Shown here: positions 50,555 to 62,880 of the stretch, piece by piece
Layout: every line of letters begins with the position of its first letter
Position numbering within the stretch: the first letter of the stretch is position 1
Source of the DNA: Gammaproteobacteria bacterium
GTDB lineage: Bacteria; Pseudomonadota; Gammaproteobacteria; Eutrophobiales; Eutrophobiaceae
Assembly (NCBI GenBank): GCA_947480335.1
Contig: CANKCB010000011.1
Coordinates: 1 to 64,000 of the forward strand
Direction: 5' to 3'
DNA: 64,000 nucleotides
Position numbers and translations under genes: made by a program
The notes under the pieces: model-generated
What the model was told of the DNA's origin: nothing
Database searches by the model: none
What the model saw: the letters and a program-made list of their open reading frames with translations, nothing else

Positions 50555-52927
50555 TTACTCTCTTAATATGGCTCCAAAATGCTTATGGAGCGATTGCAAG
50601 ATGTTGCCGACTACCTCATCAGCTTCCCCGTCCGTAAGAGTGCTGGAAGATCTTTGAAAGGTCAAGCCTAACGCAAGACTTTTTTTCCCTAAATCAATGC
50701 CTTTGCCGCGATATACGTCAAACAACTCTAGGTTTACCAGAACTTCAGACGAGGCAGTTTTAACCACATTTAATATGGAAGAAGACTCTAATGCCTCGTC
50801 AACCACTATTGAAATATCTCGTCTTATTGAAGGATATTTTGATATTTTCGAGAACTTTAGGGTCTTTATCGACGATATTTTATCCAATTCAAGCTGAAAC
50901 AGATAAACAGACTGATTTAAGGAAAATTGTTTAATCAAGGCGGGATGTAACATTCCAAGTACACCAACCCTTGTTTTTCCAGAGAAAACTTCAGCCGTTT
51001 GCCCAGGATGCAAGGCGGAATCGCTGGATTTGCTGAAAGTGACCTCCAGACTTAAACCATCAATAATTGTCTCCACATCGGATTTAATATCATATAAATC
51101 AACTGAAGTATCCAATATACCCCATTGTTTATTATGTTTATTACCGTATATTATGCCGCCAATCATACGCACTTCATCCGTCCCCTCTTTACCGAGATAG
51201 ACCTTACCCATTTCAAACAAGCGTACGGTAGTTTGTTGCCGGTTGACGTTATAGAGCAATGCCTGGATCAAACCTGGCCAAAGCGACTGTCTTAATTCAG
51301 ACATTTCGATGGAAATCGGGTTTAACAAGGTAGCCTTGTCTGCAGTTGTCACGAAGTACTTTTGGATTTCAGGATCGATGAAACTGTAGCTGATGCTCTC
51401 CCGATAACCTCTGGCTACCAGTTTGGCTGAAATATCCTGAATTACCTGTCTGGAGTAGTCAGGTGTACTCATACGCATCTTCAGCGCTGGGGCTGTGCCA
51501 AAAATATTTTTATATCCATCGATTCGAGCGACTTCCTCGATTAAGTCGACCTCTAAACTTATATCAAAACGATAACTCGGCACTTGAACTTGCCAAATAC
51601 CGGTTGTTGTCTGAGTTAATCCAAACCCCAGCTTATCCAATAAAAGTGAGATGCGTTGATCTGATATCTGACTACCCAGTAATTTCCTCACGCGATCTGC
51701 CCGTAGTTGGACAGTTTTTATGGGTGGAAGTGTGTCTGTATTACTCACTTCAGTCACAGGCCCAGGTTCGCCTTTACAGGTTGAAAGGATAAGTTGGGTC
51801 AATCTTTCCATGGCAACAGCGGCCATATCTGGGTCCACCCCTCTTTCAAATCGATGAGACGCTTCCGTATGTAATCCGTATTGTCTGGCCCTGCCCATAA
51901 TTGCCTGTGGGTCAAAGTAGGCGGACTCAAGAAAAATCGTTGTGCTGCTGTTGTTGACTGCGGATAGTTGTCCACCCATGATGCCGGCCATGGCAACAGC
52001 ACCACTATCATCTGCGATGACCAGAGTATTTTCAGTCAGGTTACGTTTGCTGCCATCCAGTAATACAACGGGTTCATCCTGTCTGGCCTGACGGATATGT
52101 AGGACCCCCTGCAAGGCATCATTATCAAAGGCATGCATCGGTTGGCCGGTTTGCAGCATGACGTAGTTGGTCAGATCGACAACCGGATTTATTGATCTTA
52201 TACCAGCTCGTCGCAATCTTTCTGAAATCATGACAGGAACACAAGCGTTCATATCAATGCCGCGTATTATACGACCACAATAACGAGGGCAGGCATTGGA
52301 AGCATCGATACGTATTGGTCTGCTATCCGCGATAGTATTGCTAACTGGAATGATTTTAGCCGGTGAATAATCAAGATTATTCAAGACCGCTACTTCTCTG
52401 GCCAATCCTGTCATGCCAAGACAATCACCCCGATTCGGTGTAAGCGAAATCTCAACCAGTACATCATTTAACATCAGATATTCAGCCAGACTGGATCCGG
52501 GTGAGGCATCCTGGGGTAATTCAAATAGACCACTATCATCCTCAGACAGCCCCAATTCTCGACCGGAACACAACATACCTTCAGACACCCTGCCCTGTAT
52601 GGTCGTAATTTGGATACTCCGGTTGCCCGGTAAAGTTGCACCGGGTCTGGCGAGCGGATAACAATGCCCCACCTTCACATCAGGTGCGCCACAAACAACG
52701 GTTAGTTTGGCAACGCTACCAGCATCCAGTACACATACTTTCAAAGTACTTGAGTCAGTGAGTGGTTCGATATTTTCGACGCGGGCGATAATGACATCGC
52801 TAAATTCTGGCAAGCAGGATGTAACAGATTCTACTTCCAACCCAGCCATTGTTAGCTGACCGGTCAATTCCTCAAAGGATACCGGTACATCTACCAGTTC
52901 TCGCAACCAAGATTCAGTAAATTTCAT
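50555..52927 (-). CDS. pheT: phenylalanyl-tRNA synthetase beta subunit
   Basis: PheT joins PheS in the (alpha-beta)2 enzyme and supplies tRNA binding and editing of Tyr-tRNA-Phe. The 790-residue protein has the usual order: N-terminal tRNA-binding OB domain (about 40-150), B3/B4 editing domain with RGIDMNACVP region, B5 domain, and a C-terminal anticodon-binding FDX domain with SKYPSIRRDISIVV. Length matches E. coli (795). It follows pheS after 35 bases and is followed by ihfA after 6. Confidence 0.97.
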   Translation of the reverse strand: MKFTESWLRELVDVPVSFEELTGQLTMAGLEVESVTSCLPEFSDVIIARVENIEPLTDSSTLKVCVLDAGSVAKLTVVCGAPDVKVGHCYPLARPGATLPGNRSIQITTIQGRVSEGMLCSGRELGLSEDDSGLFELPQDASPGSSLAEYLMLNDVLVEISLTPNRGDCLGMTGLAREVAVLNNLDYSPAKIIPVSNTIADSRPIRIDASNACPRYCGRIIRGIDMNACVPVMISERLRRAGIRSINPVVDLTNYVMLQTGQPMHAFDNDALQGVLHIRQARQDEPVVLLDGSKRNLTENTLVIADDSGAVAMAGIMGGQLSAVNNSSTTIFLESAYFDPQAIMGRARQYGLHTEASHRFERGVDPDMAAVAMERLTQLILSTCKGEPGPVTEVSNTDTLPPIKTVQLRADRVRKLLGSQISDQRISLLLDKLGFGLTQTTTGIWQVQVPSYRFDISLEVDLIEEVARIDGYKNIFGTAPALKMRMSTPDYSRQVIQDISAKLVARGYRESISYSFIDPEIQKYFVTTADKATLLNPISIEMSELRQSLWPGLIQALLYNVNRQQTTVRLFEMGKVYLGKEGTDEVRMIGGIIYGNKHNKQWGILDTSVDLYDIKSDVETIIDGLSLEVTFSKSSDSALHPGQTAEVFSGKTRVGVLGMLHPALIKQFSLNQSVYLFQLELDKISSIKTLKFSKISKYPSIRRDISIVVDEALESSSILNVVKTASSEVLVNLELFDVYRGKGIDLGKKSLALGLTFQRSSSTLTDGEADEVVGNILQSLHKHFGAILRE

Positions 52928-52962
52928 ATGATGTTACTCTTTCTGAGCCGCTATTCTGCACA

Positions 52963-54000
<1,038 letters not shown>

Positions 54001-54016
54001 TCAACAACCAGAGTGA

Positions 54017-54373
54017 CTAGGCGAGACTGGATAGAGCCTGTGAAGCCAGTCTGGCAAATGCGGCTTTATCGTGTACGGCTATGTCAGCCAATACTTTTCT
54101 ATCAATCTGTACCAAAGCCTTGTTCAGTCCGTTGATTAGACGGCTATAGGATAAGCCATGCTCTCTTGCGGCCGCATTGATACGGATAATCCACAATGAA
54201 CGGAATTGCCGTTTTTTCTGCCGGCGATCACGGTAAGCATACTGTCCTGCCTTGGTAACTGCCTGGGTTGCAACACGAAAGACATTCTTTCGGCGTTCCC
54301 GATAGCCCTTGGCCTGACTGATTACTTTTTTATGCCTAGCACGCGCTGTAACTCCGCGTTTTACTCTTGCCAT
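54017..54373 (-). CDS. rplT: 50S ribosomal protein L20
   Basis: L20 binds 23S rRNA early in 50S assembly and, in E. coli, represses rpmI-rplT translation. The 118-residue protein has the standard [21 protein letters not shown] (as [14 protein letters not shown]), [20 protein letters not shown] and [14 protein letters not shown]. It follows rpmI by 15 bases and is the last gene before the terminator at 53958. Confidence 0.98.
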   Translation of the reverse strand: MARVKRGVTARARHKKVISQAKGYRERRKNVFRVATQAVTKAGQYAYRDRRQKKRQFRSLWIIRINAAAREHGLSYSRLINGLNKALVQIDRKVLADIAVHDKAAFARLASQALSSLA

Positions 54374-54388
54374 GTTTCTACACCTCTA

Positions 54389-54586
54389 TTAAAGATACGG
54401 GATCATCCTGGCTACCGCTTTATGATCACTTTCATGTACTGCATTCATGGATCTCAGCTGACGTTTCCGTTTGGTACTCTTTTTCGTCAATATATGACTA
54501 CGATGCGATTGCTTATGCTTGATTTTACCGGATGCTGATACGGTAAAACGTTTCGCTGCAGCCTTGATTGTTTTTATCTTAGGCAT
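54389..54586 (-). CDS. rpmI: 50S ribosomal protein L35
   Basis: L35 is a small, very basic ribosomal protein. The 65 residues start [26 protein letters not shown] (as [14 protein letters not shown]) and continue [19 protein letters not shown], fully typical. It lies between infC (36 bases upstream) and rplT (15 bases downstream). Confidence 0.98.
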   Translation of the reverse strand: MPKIKTIKAAAKRFTVSASGKIKHKQSHRSHILTKKSTKRKRQLRSMNAVHESDHKAVARMIPYL

Positions 54587-54622
54587 TTAATACTCCAACA
54601 CATTATATATAAATAAAAATAA

Positions 54623-55138
54623 CTACTTCTTTGATGCAATCACCATAACCATCTGTCTGCCTTCCAGTTTTGGAAACTGCTCCACACTGCCATATTCGGA
54701 CAGGTCCTGCTCTATCCTCTCCAGCATTTTTGCACCCAATTCCTGATGTGCCATCTCCCTGCCGCGAAAACGCAAGGTGATCTTGACCTTGTCACCGTTA
54801 TTCAGAAACTTGATAATATTTCGCATCTTGACCTGATAATCACCGTCTTCTGTACCAGGCCTGAACTTGATTTCCTTAATCTGAATCTGTTTCTGTTTTC
54901 TTCTGGCGGCATGACGCTTCTTGTTTTGTTCAAACTGAAACTTGCCAAAGTCCATAATCCGGCATACGGGTGGCTCGGCATTAGGTACGATTTCTACCAA
55001 ATCCAGCTCATTTTCACTCGCGAGAATTAGAGCCTTTTGAACAGATACAATTCCAATTTGTTCACCGTCTTTGCCGATCAATCGGATTTCCGGGGCGTTT
55101 ATTTCTTCATTCAAACGATTCTGCTTTTCAACTACGAT
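54623..55138 (-). CDS. infC: translation initiation factor IF-3, with AUC start codon
   Basis: IF-3 keeps subunits apart and rejects wrong start codons. I place the start at ATC (55136-55138): TGGAGGA lies 7 bases upstream, the thrS stop is only 3 bases away, and this start keeps the conserved QNRLNEEI (NRING-like in E. coli). There is no ATG in frame; a TTG at 55114 would cut into this conserved part and lacks a ribosome-binding site. E. coli infC uses AUU, so IF-3 can repress its own synthesis; AUC would allow the same. The 171-residue protein has [20 protein letters not shown] and [12 protein letters not shown] as expected. Confidence 0.93.
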   Translation of the reverse strand: MVVEKQNRLNEEINAPEIRLIGKDGEQIGIVSVQKALILASENELDLVEIVPNAEPPVCRIMDFGKFQFEQNKKRHAARRKQKQIQIKEIKFRPGTEDGDYQVKMRNIIKFLNNGDKVKITLRFRGREMAHQELGAKMLERIEQDLSEYGSVEQFPKLEGRQMVMVIASKK

Positions 55139-55141
55139 GTG

Positions 55142-57067
55142 TCATTCCTCCAGATTAGTTCGGCCACGGCACGCGATGTCATGTTGCAGACGTTGTATAA
55201 AGGATTCAATACTGAGACTACCCAGATCGACACCATCTCGCGTACGCACAGCAACGGTATTTGTTTCCACTTCTTTTGCACCCACTATCAGTTGATAGGG
55301 TATACGTTGCATTGCGTGCTCGCGGATTTTAAGGCCGATTGTTTCATTTCTCAAGTCACATTCTACTCTGAGACCTTGATTTTTCAGGGTTTCTGCAATT
55401 ATTTTTGCATATTCGGTCTGATTACCCGTAATTGTGGCAATTATAGCCTGAGTTGGGGCCAGCCATGCGGGAAAAGCGCCGGCATAATTCTCGATTAAAA
55501 TTCCAATAAAACGCTCCATCGAACCCAGTATGGCCCGATGCAACATAACGGGTACACGTTTCTGACTGTTATCATCTATATAGGTCGCACCCAGTCGTTC
55601 AGGCATCGAGAAATCGACCTGAATGGTACCGCACTGCCAAATACGTCCAATACAATCCTTGAGTGAAAATTCTATCTTGGGACCATAAAAAGCACCTTCA
55701 CCAGGTTGCAGCATCCATTGCAATCCACTATTTTCCAGTGCTAATTGCAGCGATTTTTCTGCCTTGTCCCAGATTTCATCGGATCCCACCCTTTGTGCAG
55801 GCCGGGTCGATAATTTCACAAGTACTTCATCAAATCCAAAGTCGGTATAGACCGCAAACAGCAATTGCATGAATGCAGATACTTCATTCTGTATCTGCTC
55901 TTCAGTACAGAAAATATGCGCATCATCCTGGGTGAACCCGCGTACACGCATCAACCCATGTAATGCACCGGACTGTTCATTTCGGTGACAACTACCAAAC
56001 TCTGCCAGTCTTAAAGGTAAATCCCGGTAACTTTTGAGTCCCTGATTAAATACCTGAATATGTGCCGGACAATTCATCGGTTTAATCGCATATTCCCGAT
56101 TTTCGGAACTGGTCATAAACATCCCGTCAGCAAATTTCGACATATGACCGGACTTTTCCCAGAGGACCCTGTCGATTACCTGCGGGGTACGAATTTCCTG
56201 ATAGCCATGCACTACCAGCTTTTCACGTATATAGGTTTCTATTACCCGGTATATCGTCCAGCCGCGCGGATGCCAGAACACCATGCCGGGTGCTTCTTCC
56301 TGAAAATGTAATAATTCAAGCTTTCTGGCAATTTTCCGGTGATCACGTTTCTCGGCTTCTTCAAGCCTGTTCAGATATTGCCGTAGCTGCTTTTTATCCG
56401 GCCACGCAGTGCCATAGATTCGTTGCAACATCTCATTCCGGGAATCGCCACGCCAGTAGGCTCCAGCCAGTTTGGTTAATTTAAATGCCTTGAGTTTACC
56501 GATAGAAGGCACATGCGGGCCGCGACAGAGGTCTATAAAGTCCCCCTGCTGATAAAGTGATAACTGTTCAGCCACAGGAATGGATTCAATAATTTGTGCT
56601 TTATATTCTTCCCCGATATTGCGGAAAAACGTGACAGCCTCATCGCGACTCTTTACGGATCGACAAACTTGCAGATCCTGTTCTGCAAGGTCATACATTT
56701 TCTGTTCAATTGCAGCCAGATCATCCGGTGTGAATGTGCGTTCAAACGCAAAATCATAGTAAAAACCGTTTTCGATTACAGGTCCTATTGTAACTTGCGC
56801 AGAAGGAAACAGCTGCTTGACAGCTTGCGCCATCAAATGTGCGCAGGAATGGCGAATCACCTCCAAGCCTTCAGCATCTTTCTCGGTAATTATTCGTAGA
56901 GAAACATCTGAATCGATCAGGTAGGAGGCATCTACCAGGCGACCGTTTACCTGACCAGCCAGAGTAGCCTTGGCCAGTCCAGCACCTATATCAGCAGCAA
57001 CTTCAAGGACAGTGATGGATTTAGCGTATTGCCGAATACTGGCATCGGGAAGCGTTACTTGTAACAT
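55142..57067 (-). CDS. thrS: threonyl-tRNA synthetase
   Basis: ThrS charges tRNA-Thr and edits Ser-tRNA-Thr. The 641-residue enzyme has a TGS domain (1-60), the N2 editing domain with [16 protein letters not shown], the class II core with Zn ligand Cys in NCPAHI, motif 2 ECHRNEQSG-like (here [18 protein letters not shown]), and anticodon-binding domain. The frame opens upstream at 57142, but that lies in the tRNA-Val terminator; ATG 57067 gives the usual [10 protein letters not shown] start. It leads the thrS-infC-rpmI-rplT block. Confidence 0.97.
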   Translation of the reverse strand: MLQVTLPDASIRQYAKSITVLEVAADIGAGLAKATLAGQVNGRLVDASYLIDSDVSLRIITEKDAEGLEVIRHSCAHLMAQAVKQLFPSAQVTIGPVIENGFYYDFAFERTFTPDDLAAIEQKMYDLAEQDLQVCRSVKSRDEAVTFFRNIGEEYKAQIIESIPVAEQLSLYQQGDFIDLCRGPHVPSIGKLKAFKLTKLAGAYWRGDSRNEMLQRIYGTAWPDKKQLRQYLNRLEEAEKRDHRKIARKLELLHFQEEAPGMVFWHPRGWTIYRVIETYIREKLVVHGYQEIRTPQVIDRVLWEKSGHMSKFADGMFMTSSENREYAIKPMNCPAHIQVFNQGLKSYRDLPLRLAEFGSCHRNEQSGALHGLMRVRGFTQDDAHIFCTEEQIQNEVSAFMQLLFAVYTDFGFDEVLVKLSTRPAQRVGSDEIWDKAEKSLQLALENSGLQWMLQPGEGAFYGPKIEFSLKDCIGRIWQCGTIQVDFSMPERLGATYIDDNSQKRVPVMLHRAILGSMERFIGILIENYAGAFPAWLAPTQAIIATITGNQTEYAKIIAETLKNQGLRVECDLRNETIGLKIREHAMQRIPYQLIVGAKEVETNTVAVRTRDGVDLGSLSIESFIQRLQHDIACRGRTNLEE

Positions 57068-57121
57068 TTTTACCTTAACATCTATCAGTGGTGACCCCCA
57101 CAACAGGCCACTTGTTGTAAA

Positions 57122-57148
57122 TAAAAAAAGGCACTGTTTCACAGTGCC
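57122..57148 (-). terminator. intrinsic terminator of tRNA-Val
   Basis: GGCACTG-TTTCA-CAGTGCC at 57130-57148 is a perfect 7-bp hairpin followed on the minus strand by seven T's (57123-57129). It begins 14 bases past the tRNA-Val 3' end and so ends that transcript before thrS. Confidence 0.85.
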
Positions 57149-57161
57149 ATACTGTCCAATT

Positions 57162-57238
57162 TGGTAGGCGCGATTGGACTCGAACCAACGACCCCCACCA
57201 TGTCAAGGTGGTGCTCTAACCAACTGAGCTACGCGCCT
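57162..57238 (-). tRNA. tRNA-Val (anticodon GAC)
   Basis: The 77-nt minus-strand gene begins AGGCGCGTAGCTCAGTTGG and ends TCGCGCCTACCA with CCA encoded. The anticodon loop TTGACAT gives GAC, reading GUC and GUU. The T arm has GGTTCGAGTCC. A terminator follows at 57122-57148, so it is a single-tRNA transcript. Confidence 0.96.
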
Positions 57239-57346
57239 GTAAAATCAAGGCTGGCTAGGATACAAAGCCAACCGGGAATAAACAAGTACTTTATGCGGCT
57301 ATTCGTGTGGCTGACCCAAAGCCACCCGAACCGGATTTACCCAGAG

Positions 57347-59671
57347 TCAATATAGATTTAATTGTTTAGCTGCGTTCGAGATTTCCTGTGCTTCCACAAC
57401 CGATAAAGCAGTCATATTGACGATTCCGCGTACCGTAGCGGCATTGGTGAGTATATGAGCTGGTCTGGCGTTGCCAACCAGGATAGGTCCTACTGTGACC
57501 CCGCCACCTACCATTTTTAAAAGGTTATAGGTGATGTTGGCCGCATCAATATTCGGCATCATCAGCAAGTTCGCCTTGCCTTTTAAGCGGGAGTTGGGGA
57601 ACGTGTAATTTCGTATTTCTTCAGATAAGGCAGCATCTGCCTGCATTTCACCTTCAACAACCAGATTCTGATCCAGATCCATTAACATTTTCGCCGCACG
57701 GCGCATTTTTTTTGATGATGCATTATTTCGAGATCCGAAATTGGAATGTGATAACAAAGCTATTCTGGGTTTGATACCAAATCGTTGTACTGTTTTGGCT
57801 GCCAGCAGTGTTTTTTCTACAATTTCCTCAGCAGAGGGATTAATTGAAACATGGGTGTCACTTAGGAAAATCAATCCTGTCGGAAGAATAACTGCCGTCA
57901 CGGCCGCCATCGATGTCGTATCCTTCTCACGCGGAATGATTTCACGGATGTAGCGCAAATGACGAATAAACGGACCTTCGCTGCCGCACAACATGGCATC
58001 TGCTTCATTCTGTCTTACCATCAGGGCGGCGATAACCGTATTTTGAGTGCGTAATATGGTTTTTGCCTCGCTGGGAGAGACACCTTTCCTACCCATCAAT
58101 TCGTGGTATTGACTCCAGTACTGGTTATAGCGTTTATCATACAATGGACTCACAATTTCAAAATCAATGCCTGACTTGATTCGCAAACCCAGCTCATGAA
58201 TCCTTTTTTCAATGACGCTAGGGCGTCCAACGAGTATCGGAATAGCAATGCCTTCATCAACGATTTGCTGAACCGCTTGTAAAACCCGGCGTGCCTCGCC
58301 TTCTGCATAAACTACCCGTTTCGGTTCGAGTTTGGCTTGATCAAAAACCGGATTCATCAATGTGCCGGTCTGGAAGATAAACTGCAGTAGCTTTTGGCGA
58401 TAGGCTTTCATGTCTGCAATTTTTCGGGTAGCCACACCACTGTCCATTGCTGCCTTGGCAACGGCAGGTGCAATTTTTACTATCAGTCTGGGATCAAACG
58501 GTTTCGGAATCAGATAATCCGGACCAAACCGAAGATTGCTACCACCATAGGCTTTGGCAACTATATCGGAAGGCTCGACTGTGGCCAGCTCGGCAATGGC
58601 ATAAACGCAGGCGATTTTCATCTCATCATTGATTGTTGTCGCACCTACATCCAGTGCCCCCCGAAATATATAGGGAAAACACAGAACATTATTTACCTGA
58701 TTGGGATAATCTGAACGACCGGTTGCCATGATCGCATCGGGCCGCACTTCCAGTGCATCTTCAGGCAGTATTTCAGGATCCGGATTGGCCAAAGCCAGAA
58801 TGATCGGTTTGTCAGCCATGGATTTGACCATTTCCTTGCTGACAACGCCAGGTCCGGACAAGCCGAGAAAAATATCCACTCCAATCATGATATCAGCCAG
58901 TTTTCTGGCTTCAGTTTGCTGGGCATACCTGGCCTTGGACGGCTCCATCTCCTTGTCCCTGCCCTGCCAGACCACTCCCTTTGAGTCTGAGATAAATATA
59001 TTCTGTCTACTCATACCTATACCAACAAGCAAATCCAGACAAGCAATTGCTGCAGCACCCGCACCCGAGACTGCCATCTTAACGCTGGCAATATCCTTAT
59101 TAACGATTTTCAGTCCATTCAGTATTGCGGCACCGACGATAATGGCCGTGCCATGTTGATCATCATGAAATACGGGAATTTTAAGCCGTTCCTTCAGTTT
59201 GCGTTCTATGTAGAAACATTCCGGGGCCTTGATATCTTCGAGATTAATACCGCCAAAGGTCGGTTCCAGACTGGCAATAATTTCAACCAGTTTATCCGGA
59301 TCGCGCTCATCAATTTCAATATCAAATACATCAATTCCGGAAAACTTTTTGAATAATACCGCCTTGCCTTCCATTACCGGTTTGGCTGCCAGCGGTCCTA
59401 AAGCGCCTAGACCGAGGATCGCAGTACCGTTTGTTACGACCGCAACCAGATTCCCACGACTTGTTAGAAATGCAGCCTGCTCGGGTGAAGCATCTATTTC
59501 TTCGCAGGCGGCCGCTACACCGGGTGAATACGCCAAGGCAAGATCATGCTGGTTTGCCAAGGGTTTGGTTGCATAAATTCCGAGCTTGCCGGGAGGATCA
59601 GCACGATGATATTCAAGCGCACTTTCCCTTAATTTATCTTTTTTGGTCAATTTGGTTTCGTCATTATTCAT
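57347..59671 (-). CDS. maeB: NADP-dependent malic enzyme with C-terminal phosphotransacetylase-like domain
   Basis: The enzyme decarboxylates malate to pyruvate, making NADPH. The 774-residue protein has the malic enzyme part (about 1-430) with [32 protein letters not shown] (20 residues), the NAD(P)-binding [13 protein letters not shown] and ALANPDPEI, then a PTA-like domain (about 440-774) that lacks acetyltransferase activity in MaeB and binds acetyl-CoA as a regulator. Length matches E. coli MaeB (759). It stands alone, 18 bases after uvrB on the same strand. Confidence 0.95.
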   Translation of the reverse strand: MNNDETKLTKKDKLRESALEYHRADPPGKLGIYATKPLANQHDLALAYSPGVAAACEEIDASPEQAAFLTSRGNLVAVVTNGTAILGLGALGPLAAKPVMEGKAVLFKKFSGIDVFDIEIDERDPDKLVEIIASLEPTFGGINLEDIKAPECFYIERKLKERLKIPVFHDDQHGTAIIVGAAILNGLKIVNKDIASVKMAVSGAGAAAIACLDLLVGIGMSRQNIFISDSKGVVWQGRDKEMEPSKARYAQQTEARKLADIMIGVDIFLGLSGPGVVSKEMVKSMADKPIILALANPDPEILPEDALEVRPDAIMATGRSDYPNQVNNVLCFPYIFRGALDVGATTINDEMKIACVYAIAELATVEPSDIVAKAYGGSNLRFGPDYLIPKPFDPRLIVKIAPAVAKAAMDSGVATRKIADMKAYRQKLLQFIFQTGTLMNPVFDQAKLEPKRVVYAEGEARRVLQAVQQIVDEGIAIPILVGRPSVIEKRIHELGLRIKSGIDFEIVSPLYDKRYNQYWSQYHELMGRKGVSPSEAKTILRTQNTVIAALMVRQNEADAMLCGSEGPFIRHLRYIREIIPREKDTTSMAAVTAVILPTGLIFLSDTHVSINPSAEEIVEKTLLAAKTVQRFGIKPRIALLSHSNFGSRNNASSKKMRRAAKMLMDLDQNLVVEGEMQADAALSEEIRNYTFPNSRLKGKANLLMMPNIDAANITYNLLKMVGGGVTVGPILVGNARPAHILTNAATVRGIVNMTALSVVEAQEISNAAKQLNLY

Positions 59672-59689
59672 AATCGTTTCGACTCTGTA

Positions 59690-61699
59690 TTAATGTACAA
59701 TTTCCAGGACTGATTCACGTAATCTTGAAATGTCATCACGTAGTTCAGCCGCCTTTTCAAATTCCAGATCCCGTGCATACGCATACATTAACTTCTCAAG
59801 TTCCCTGATTTGTTTTGCCATGCTTACAGGATCAAGAGAACGATAACTTCTGGCCGATTCAGCCACTTTTGCTGACTGTTTAGCTTTTTTGCGCTCAGTG
59901 TATGCGCCTTCCATTATGTCTGCCACGGCCTTTTTAATCCCTTTCGGAATTATATTATGCACCCTATTGTATTCAACCTGTCTCGCCCTTCTTCTGTCGG
60001 TCTCTTCCAGCGCACGCTGTATTGAGCCGGTTATGACATCGGCATACAGTATCGCCTTGCCGTTTATATTTCGGGCTGCACGGCCAATTGTTTGTACCAA
60101 GGTGATTTCCGAGCGCAAAAATCCTTCCTTGTCTGCATCCAGTATCGCCACCAGGGATACTTCGGGCATATCCAGTCCTTCTCTCAATAAATTGATTCCT
60201 ACCAGCACGTCGAATTCACCCAGACGCAAATCACGAATAATTTCGACTCTTTCTACCGTATCAATATCGGAGTGCAGGTATTTTACCCTGACATTGTGTT
60301 CTGACAGGTATTCGGTCAAATCCTCAGCCATACGCTTGGTCAATGTTGTAACAAGTACCCGCTCCTGCACCATTACCCGTTTGTGGATTTCAGACAAGAG
60401 ATCATCTACCTGGGAAGTGACCGGACGCACTTCTATCTCAGGATCAATCAGGCCAGTAGGACGAACCAGTTGCTCGACAATCTGGCCAGACAACTCACGT
60501 TCATAGGGCCTGGGTGTTGCAGAGACAAAGATAGTCTGTGGCGCCAGCTTTTCAAATTCATCAAACCGCAAGGGTCTGTTATCAAGCGCACACGGTAATC
60601 TGAACCCGTAATTAACCAGGTTCTCCTTGCGGGAACGATCACCCTTGTACATGGCACCGAGTTGGGGAATGGTTACATGACTTTCATCAACAATAAGGAG
60701 ACCATCTGCAGGCAAATAATCAAACAATGTTGGCGGAGGTTCACCAACGGCCCGTCCGGAAAGATATCGAGAATAGTTTTCAATACCACTGCAGTAACCA
60801 ATTTCCAGAATCATTTCTATATCAAATCGCGTCCTTTGCTCAAGGCGTTGAGCTTCTACCAGCTTATTATTTATCCGAAAATATTCCAGCCGATCAGCCA
60901 GCTCGATCTTGATCGATTCCACCGCGTCCAAAAGACGGGAACGTTCAGTAACATAATGGGTTTTAGGATAGATAGTCGCCCTCGGTACCTGACGCAGAAC
61001 TTCTCCGGTCAACGGGTCAAAATAAGACAGCGATTCTATCTGATCATCAAACAATTCAATTCGTATGGCATCGCGATCTGATTCTGCCGGATAGACATCG
61101 ATCACATCTCCCCGGACACGATACGAAGCACGATGGAGTTCCACTTCATTACGGGTATATTGCATTTCTGCCAGCCGCCGCAGGACGGTACGTTGCTCCA
61201 GTTTGTCGCCCCGGTCCAGATGCATGACCATTTTCAGATAGGCTTGTGGATCTCCCAGACCGTAAATAGCGGATACAGTTGCCACAATGATACTGTCACG
61301 CCGTTCCATCAAGGCCTTGGTTGCTGAGAGGCGCATTTGTTCTATGTGTTCATTTATTGATGAATCCTTTTCAATATAGGTATCTGTTGTGGGGACATAG
61401 GCTTCCGGCTGGTAATAGTCATAATAGGAAACAAAATACTCCACTGCACTTTCAGGGAAAAACTCTCGCATCTCACCATAGAGCTGCGCCGCAAGGGTTT
61501 TATTAGGCGCGAGTATCATGGCAGGCCTTTGTACTGCCTGTATGACATTCGCCATGGTGAACGTCTTGCCTGAGCCAGTTACGCCGAGCAGGGTCTGATG
61601 TGCAAGCCCGTCATTTAGCCCTGAAATCAGCTTGTTAATCGCCTCCGGCTGATCTCCGGCGGGCATAAATGTGGTATGTAAGCTGAACTGGCCTTTCAT
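59690..61699 (-). CDS. uvrB: excinuclease ABC subunit B
   Basis: UvrB verifies DNA damage in nucleotide excision repair. The 669-residue helicase-like protein has Walker A GVTGSGKT at 39-46, the beta-hairpin region [20 protein letters not shown] (20 residues), motif DESHVTIPQ, the motif VI region [19 protein letters not shown] (19 residues) and a C-terminal UVR domain with [11 protein letters not shown] that contacts UvrC. Start is the ATG at 61699. It is 18 bases before maeB and diverges from tRNA-Asn. Confidence 0.98.
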   Translation of the reverse strand: MKGQFSLHTTFMPAGDQPEAINKLISGLNDGLAHQTLLGVTGSGKTFTMANVIQAVQRPAMILAPNKTLAAQLYGEMREFFPESAVEYFVSYYDYYQPEAYVPTTDTYIEKDSSINEHIEQMRLSATKALMERRDSIIVATVSAIYGLGDPQAYLKMVMHLDRGDKLEQRTVLRRLAEMQYTRNEVELHRASYRVRGDVIDVYPAESDRDAIRIELFDDQIESLSYFDPLTGEVLRQVPRATIYPKTHYVTERSRLLDAVESIKIELADRLEYFRINNKLVEAQRLEQRTRFDIEMILEIGYCSGIENYSRYLSGRAVGEPPPTLFDYLPADGLLIVDESHVTIPQLGAMYKGDRSRKENLVNYGFRLPCALDNRPLRFDEFEKLAPQTIFVSATPRPYERELSGQIVEQLVRPTGLIDPEIEVRPVTSQVDDLLSEIHKRVMVQERVLVTTLTKRMAEDLTEYLSEHNVRVKYLHSDIDTVERVEIIRDLRLGEFDVLVGINLLREGLDMPEVSLVAILDADKEGFLRSEITLVQTIGRAARNINGKAILYADVITGSIQRALEETDRRRARQVEYNRVHNIIPKGIKKAVADIMEGAYTERKKAKQSAKVAESARSYRSLDPVSMAKQIRELEKLMYAYARDLEFEKAAELRDDISRLRESVLEIVH

Positions 61700-61805
61700 G
61701 GCGCGTGTACCAGAATTGATTGGTTAAAGGGTGGGGTAGCAGTTGTCAACTGGTGAGTCAATGGTAAAACCCCCCGACCTGTCCTAAACAACGCAATAAT
61801 CAGAG

Positions 61806-61835
61806 TTGACCTGCACGGGTGGCGACAAGTACCAT
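61806..61835 (+). promoter_or_regulatory. sigma-70-type promoter for tRNA-Asn
   Basis: TTGACC at 61806-61811 and TACCAT at 61830-61835 are separated by 18 bases, with the expected start about 8 bases before the tRNA. The -10 box is weak. The surrounding 61700-61850 shows no other feature. Confidence 0.5.
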
Positions 61836-61850
61836 ACGCATCCTGATTAT

Positions 61851-61926
61851 TCCTCGGTAGCTCAGTCGGTAGAGCGGGTGACTGTTAATCACCATGTCGG
61901 CGGTTCGAGCCCGTCCCGGGGAGCCA
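61851..61926 (+). tRNA. tRNA-Asn (anticodon GUU)
   Basis: The 76-nt gene begins TCCTCGGTAGCTCAGTCGG and ends CCGGGGAGCCA with CCA encoded. The anticodon loop CTGTTAA gives GTT, which reads AAC and AAU. The T arm is CGGTTCGAGCCCG. It is the substrate of the AsnS encoded at 33428. Confidence 0.96.
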
Positions 61927-61991
61927 GTTTTTCTCATCATTTGTCAGGGTCATCTACAGCAAACTGTTCCCTAGCCAAAGTGTCGGTTATT

Positions 61992-62873
61992 CTAGAACTG
62001 TCTTGCCTGCATGTGTTCGCGTAAAAATGCTGCAAACTCATGCTTTAACTCAGGGTGTTTCATGGCGTAGTTAATTGTTGCTTTTAAATAGCCGATTTTG
62101 GACCCGCAGTCATAGCGTGTGCCACTGAATTCGTAGGCAAGTACAGGCTCCTTCTTCAGTAGCATGGCAATTCCATCGGTCAACTGAATTTCTCCCCCGG
62201 CTCCTTTACCCAGATTTTCAAGAAAGTCGAAAATTGCGCCTGACAAAATGTAACGCCCCACTACGGCCAGATTGGAAGGTGCAACATCAGGCTTCGGTTT
62301 TTCGACAATGGCATTGATTCTATGTAAACCGTTGGCAATAGGGCTTGTGCTGACGATACCGTATTTGTCCGTTTCTGATCGGTTCACTTCTTCAATCGCA
62401 ATAATACTGGACTGATTCTGCTCATAAACCTGAACCATTTGCTGCAGACATCCTGACGCATCATCATCAATCATATCGTCCGGTAAAATTACTGCAAACG
62501 GTTCATCTCCCACCAGAGGACGAGCACATAAAACGGCATGACCAAGACCAAGGGCTTTATGTTGTTCTACGTAGGCACATGAAATTCCGGCCGGCAGAAT
62601 ATTGGTAATTGTATTGAGCAAGTCATGCTTGTTTCTGGATTCCAGCTCTTTTTCCAGTTCAGTTGCCTTGGTGTAGTGTTCCTGAATACTGGTCTTAGTC
62701 CTAGATATTACAAATATGAGTTCAGTAATGCCGGCATTGACAGCTTCCTCCGTTGCATACTGGATAATGGGCTTATCGACCACCGGCAACATTTCCTTGG
62801 CGACTATCTTGGTTGCTGGAAAGAATCTGGTCCCCAGTCCAGCGACTGGAAATACGGCTTTTCTGATTTTCAC
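61992..62873 (-). CDS. galU: UTP--glucose-1-phosphate uridylyltransferase
   Basis: GalU makes UDP-glucose for LPS, capsule and other glycans. The 293-residue protein has KAVFPVAGLGTRFFPATK with KEMLPVVDKPIIQYATEEA, VEKPKPDVAPSN, YDCGSKIGYLKATINYAM and the CRISPR-free normal length. It begins 8 bases after the dehydratase gene stop, so both may be made together. It supports that the genes past the right edge concern surface polysaccharide. Confidence 0.97.
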   Translation of the reverse strand: MKIRKAVFPVAGLGTRFFPATKIVAKEMLPVVDKPIIQYATEEAVNAGITELIFVISRTKTSIQEHYTKATELEKELESRNKHDLLNTITNILPAGISCAYVEQHKALGLGHAVLCARPLVGDEPFAVILPDDMIDDDASGCLQQMVQVYEQNQSSIIAIEEVNRSETDKYGIVSTSPIANGLHRINAIVEKPKPDVAPSNLAVVGRYILSGAIFDFLENLGKGAGGEIQLTDGIAMLLKKEPVLAYEFSGTRYDCGSKIGYLKATINYAMKHPELKHEFAAFLREHMQARQF

Positions 62874-62880
62874 GTCAAAA

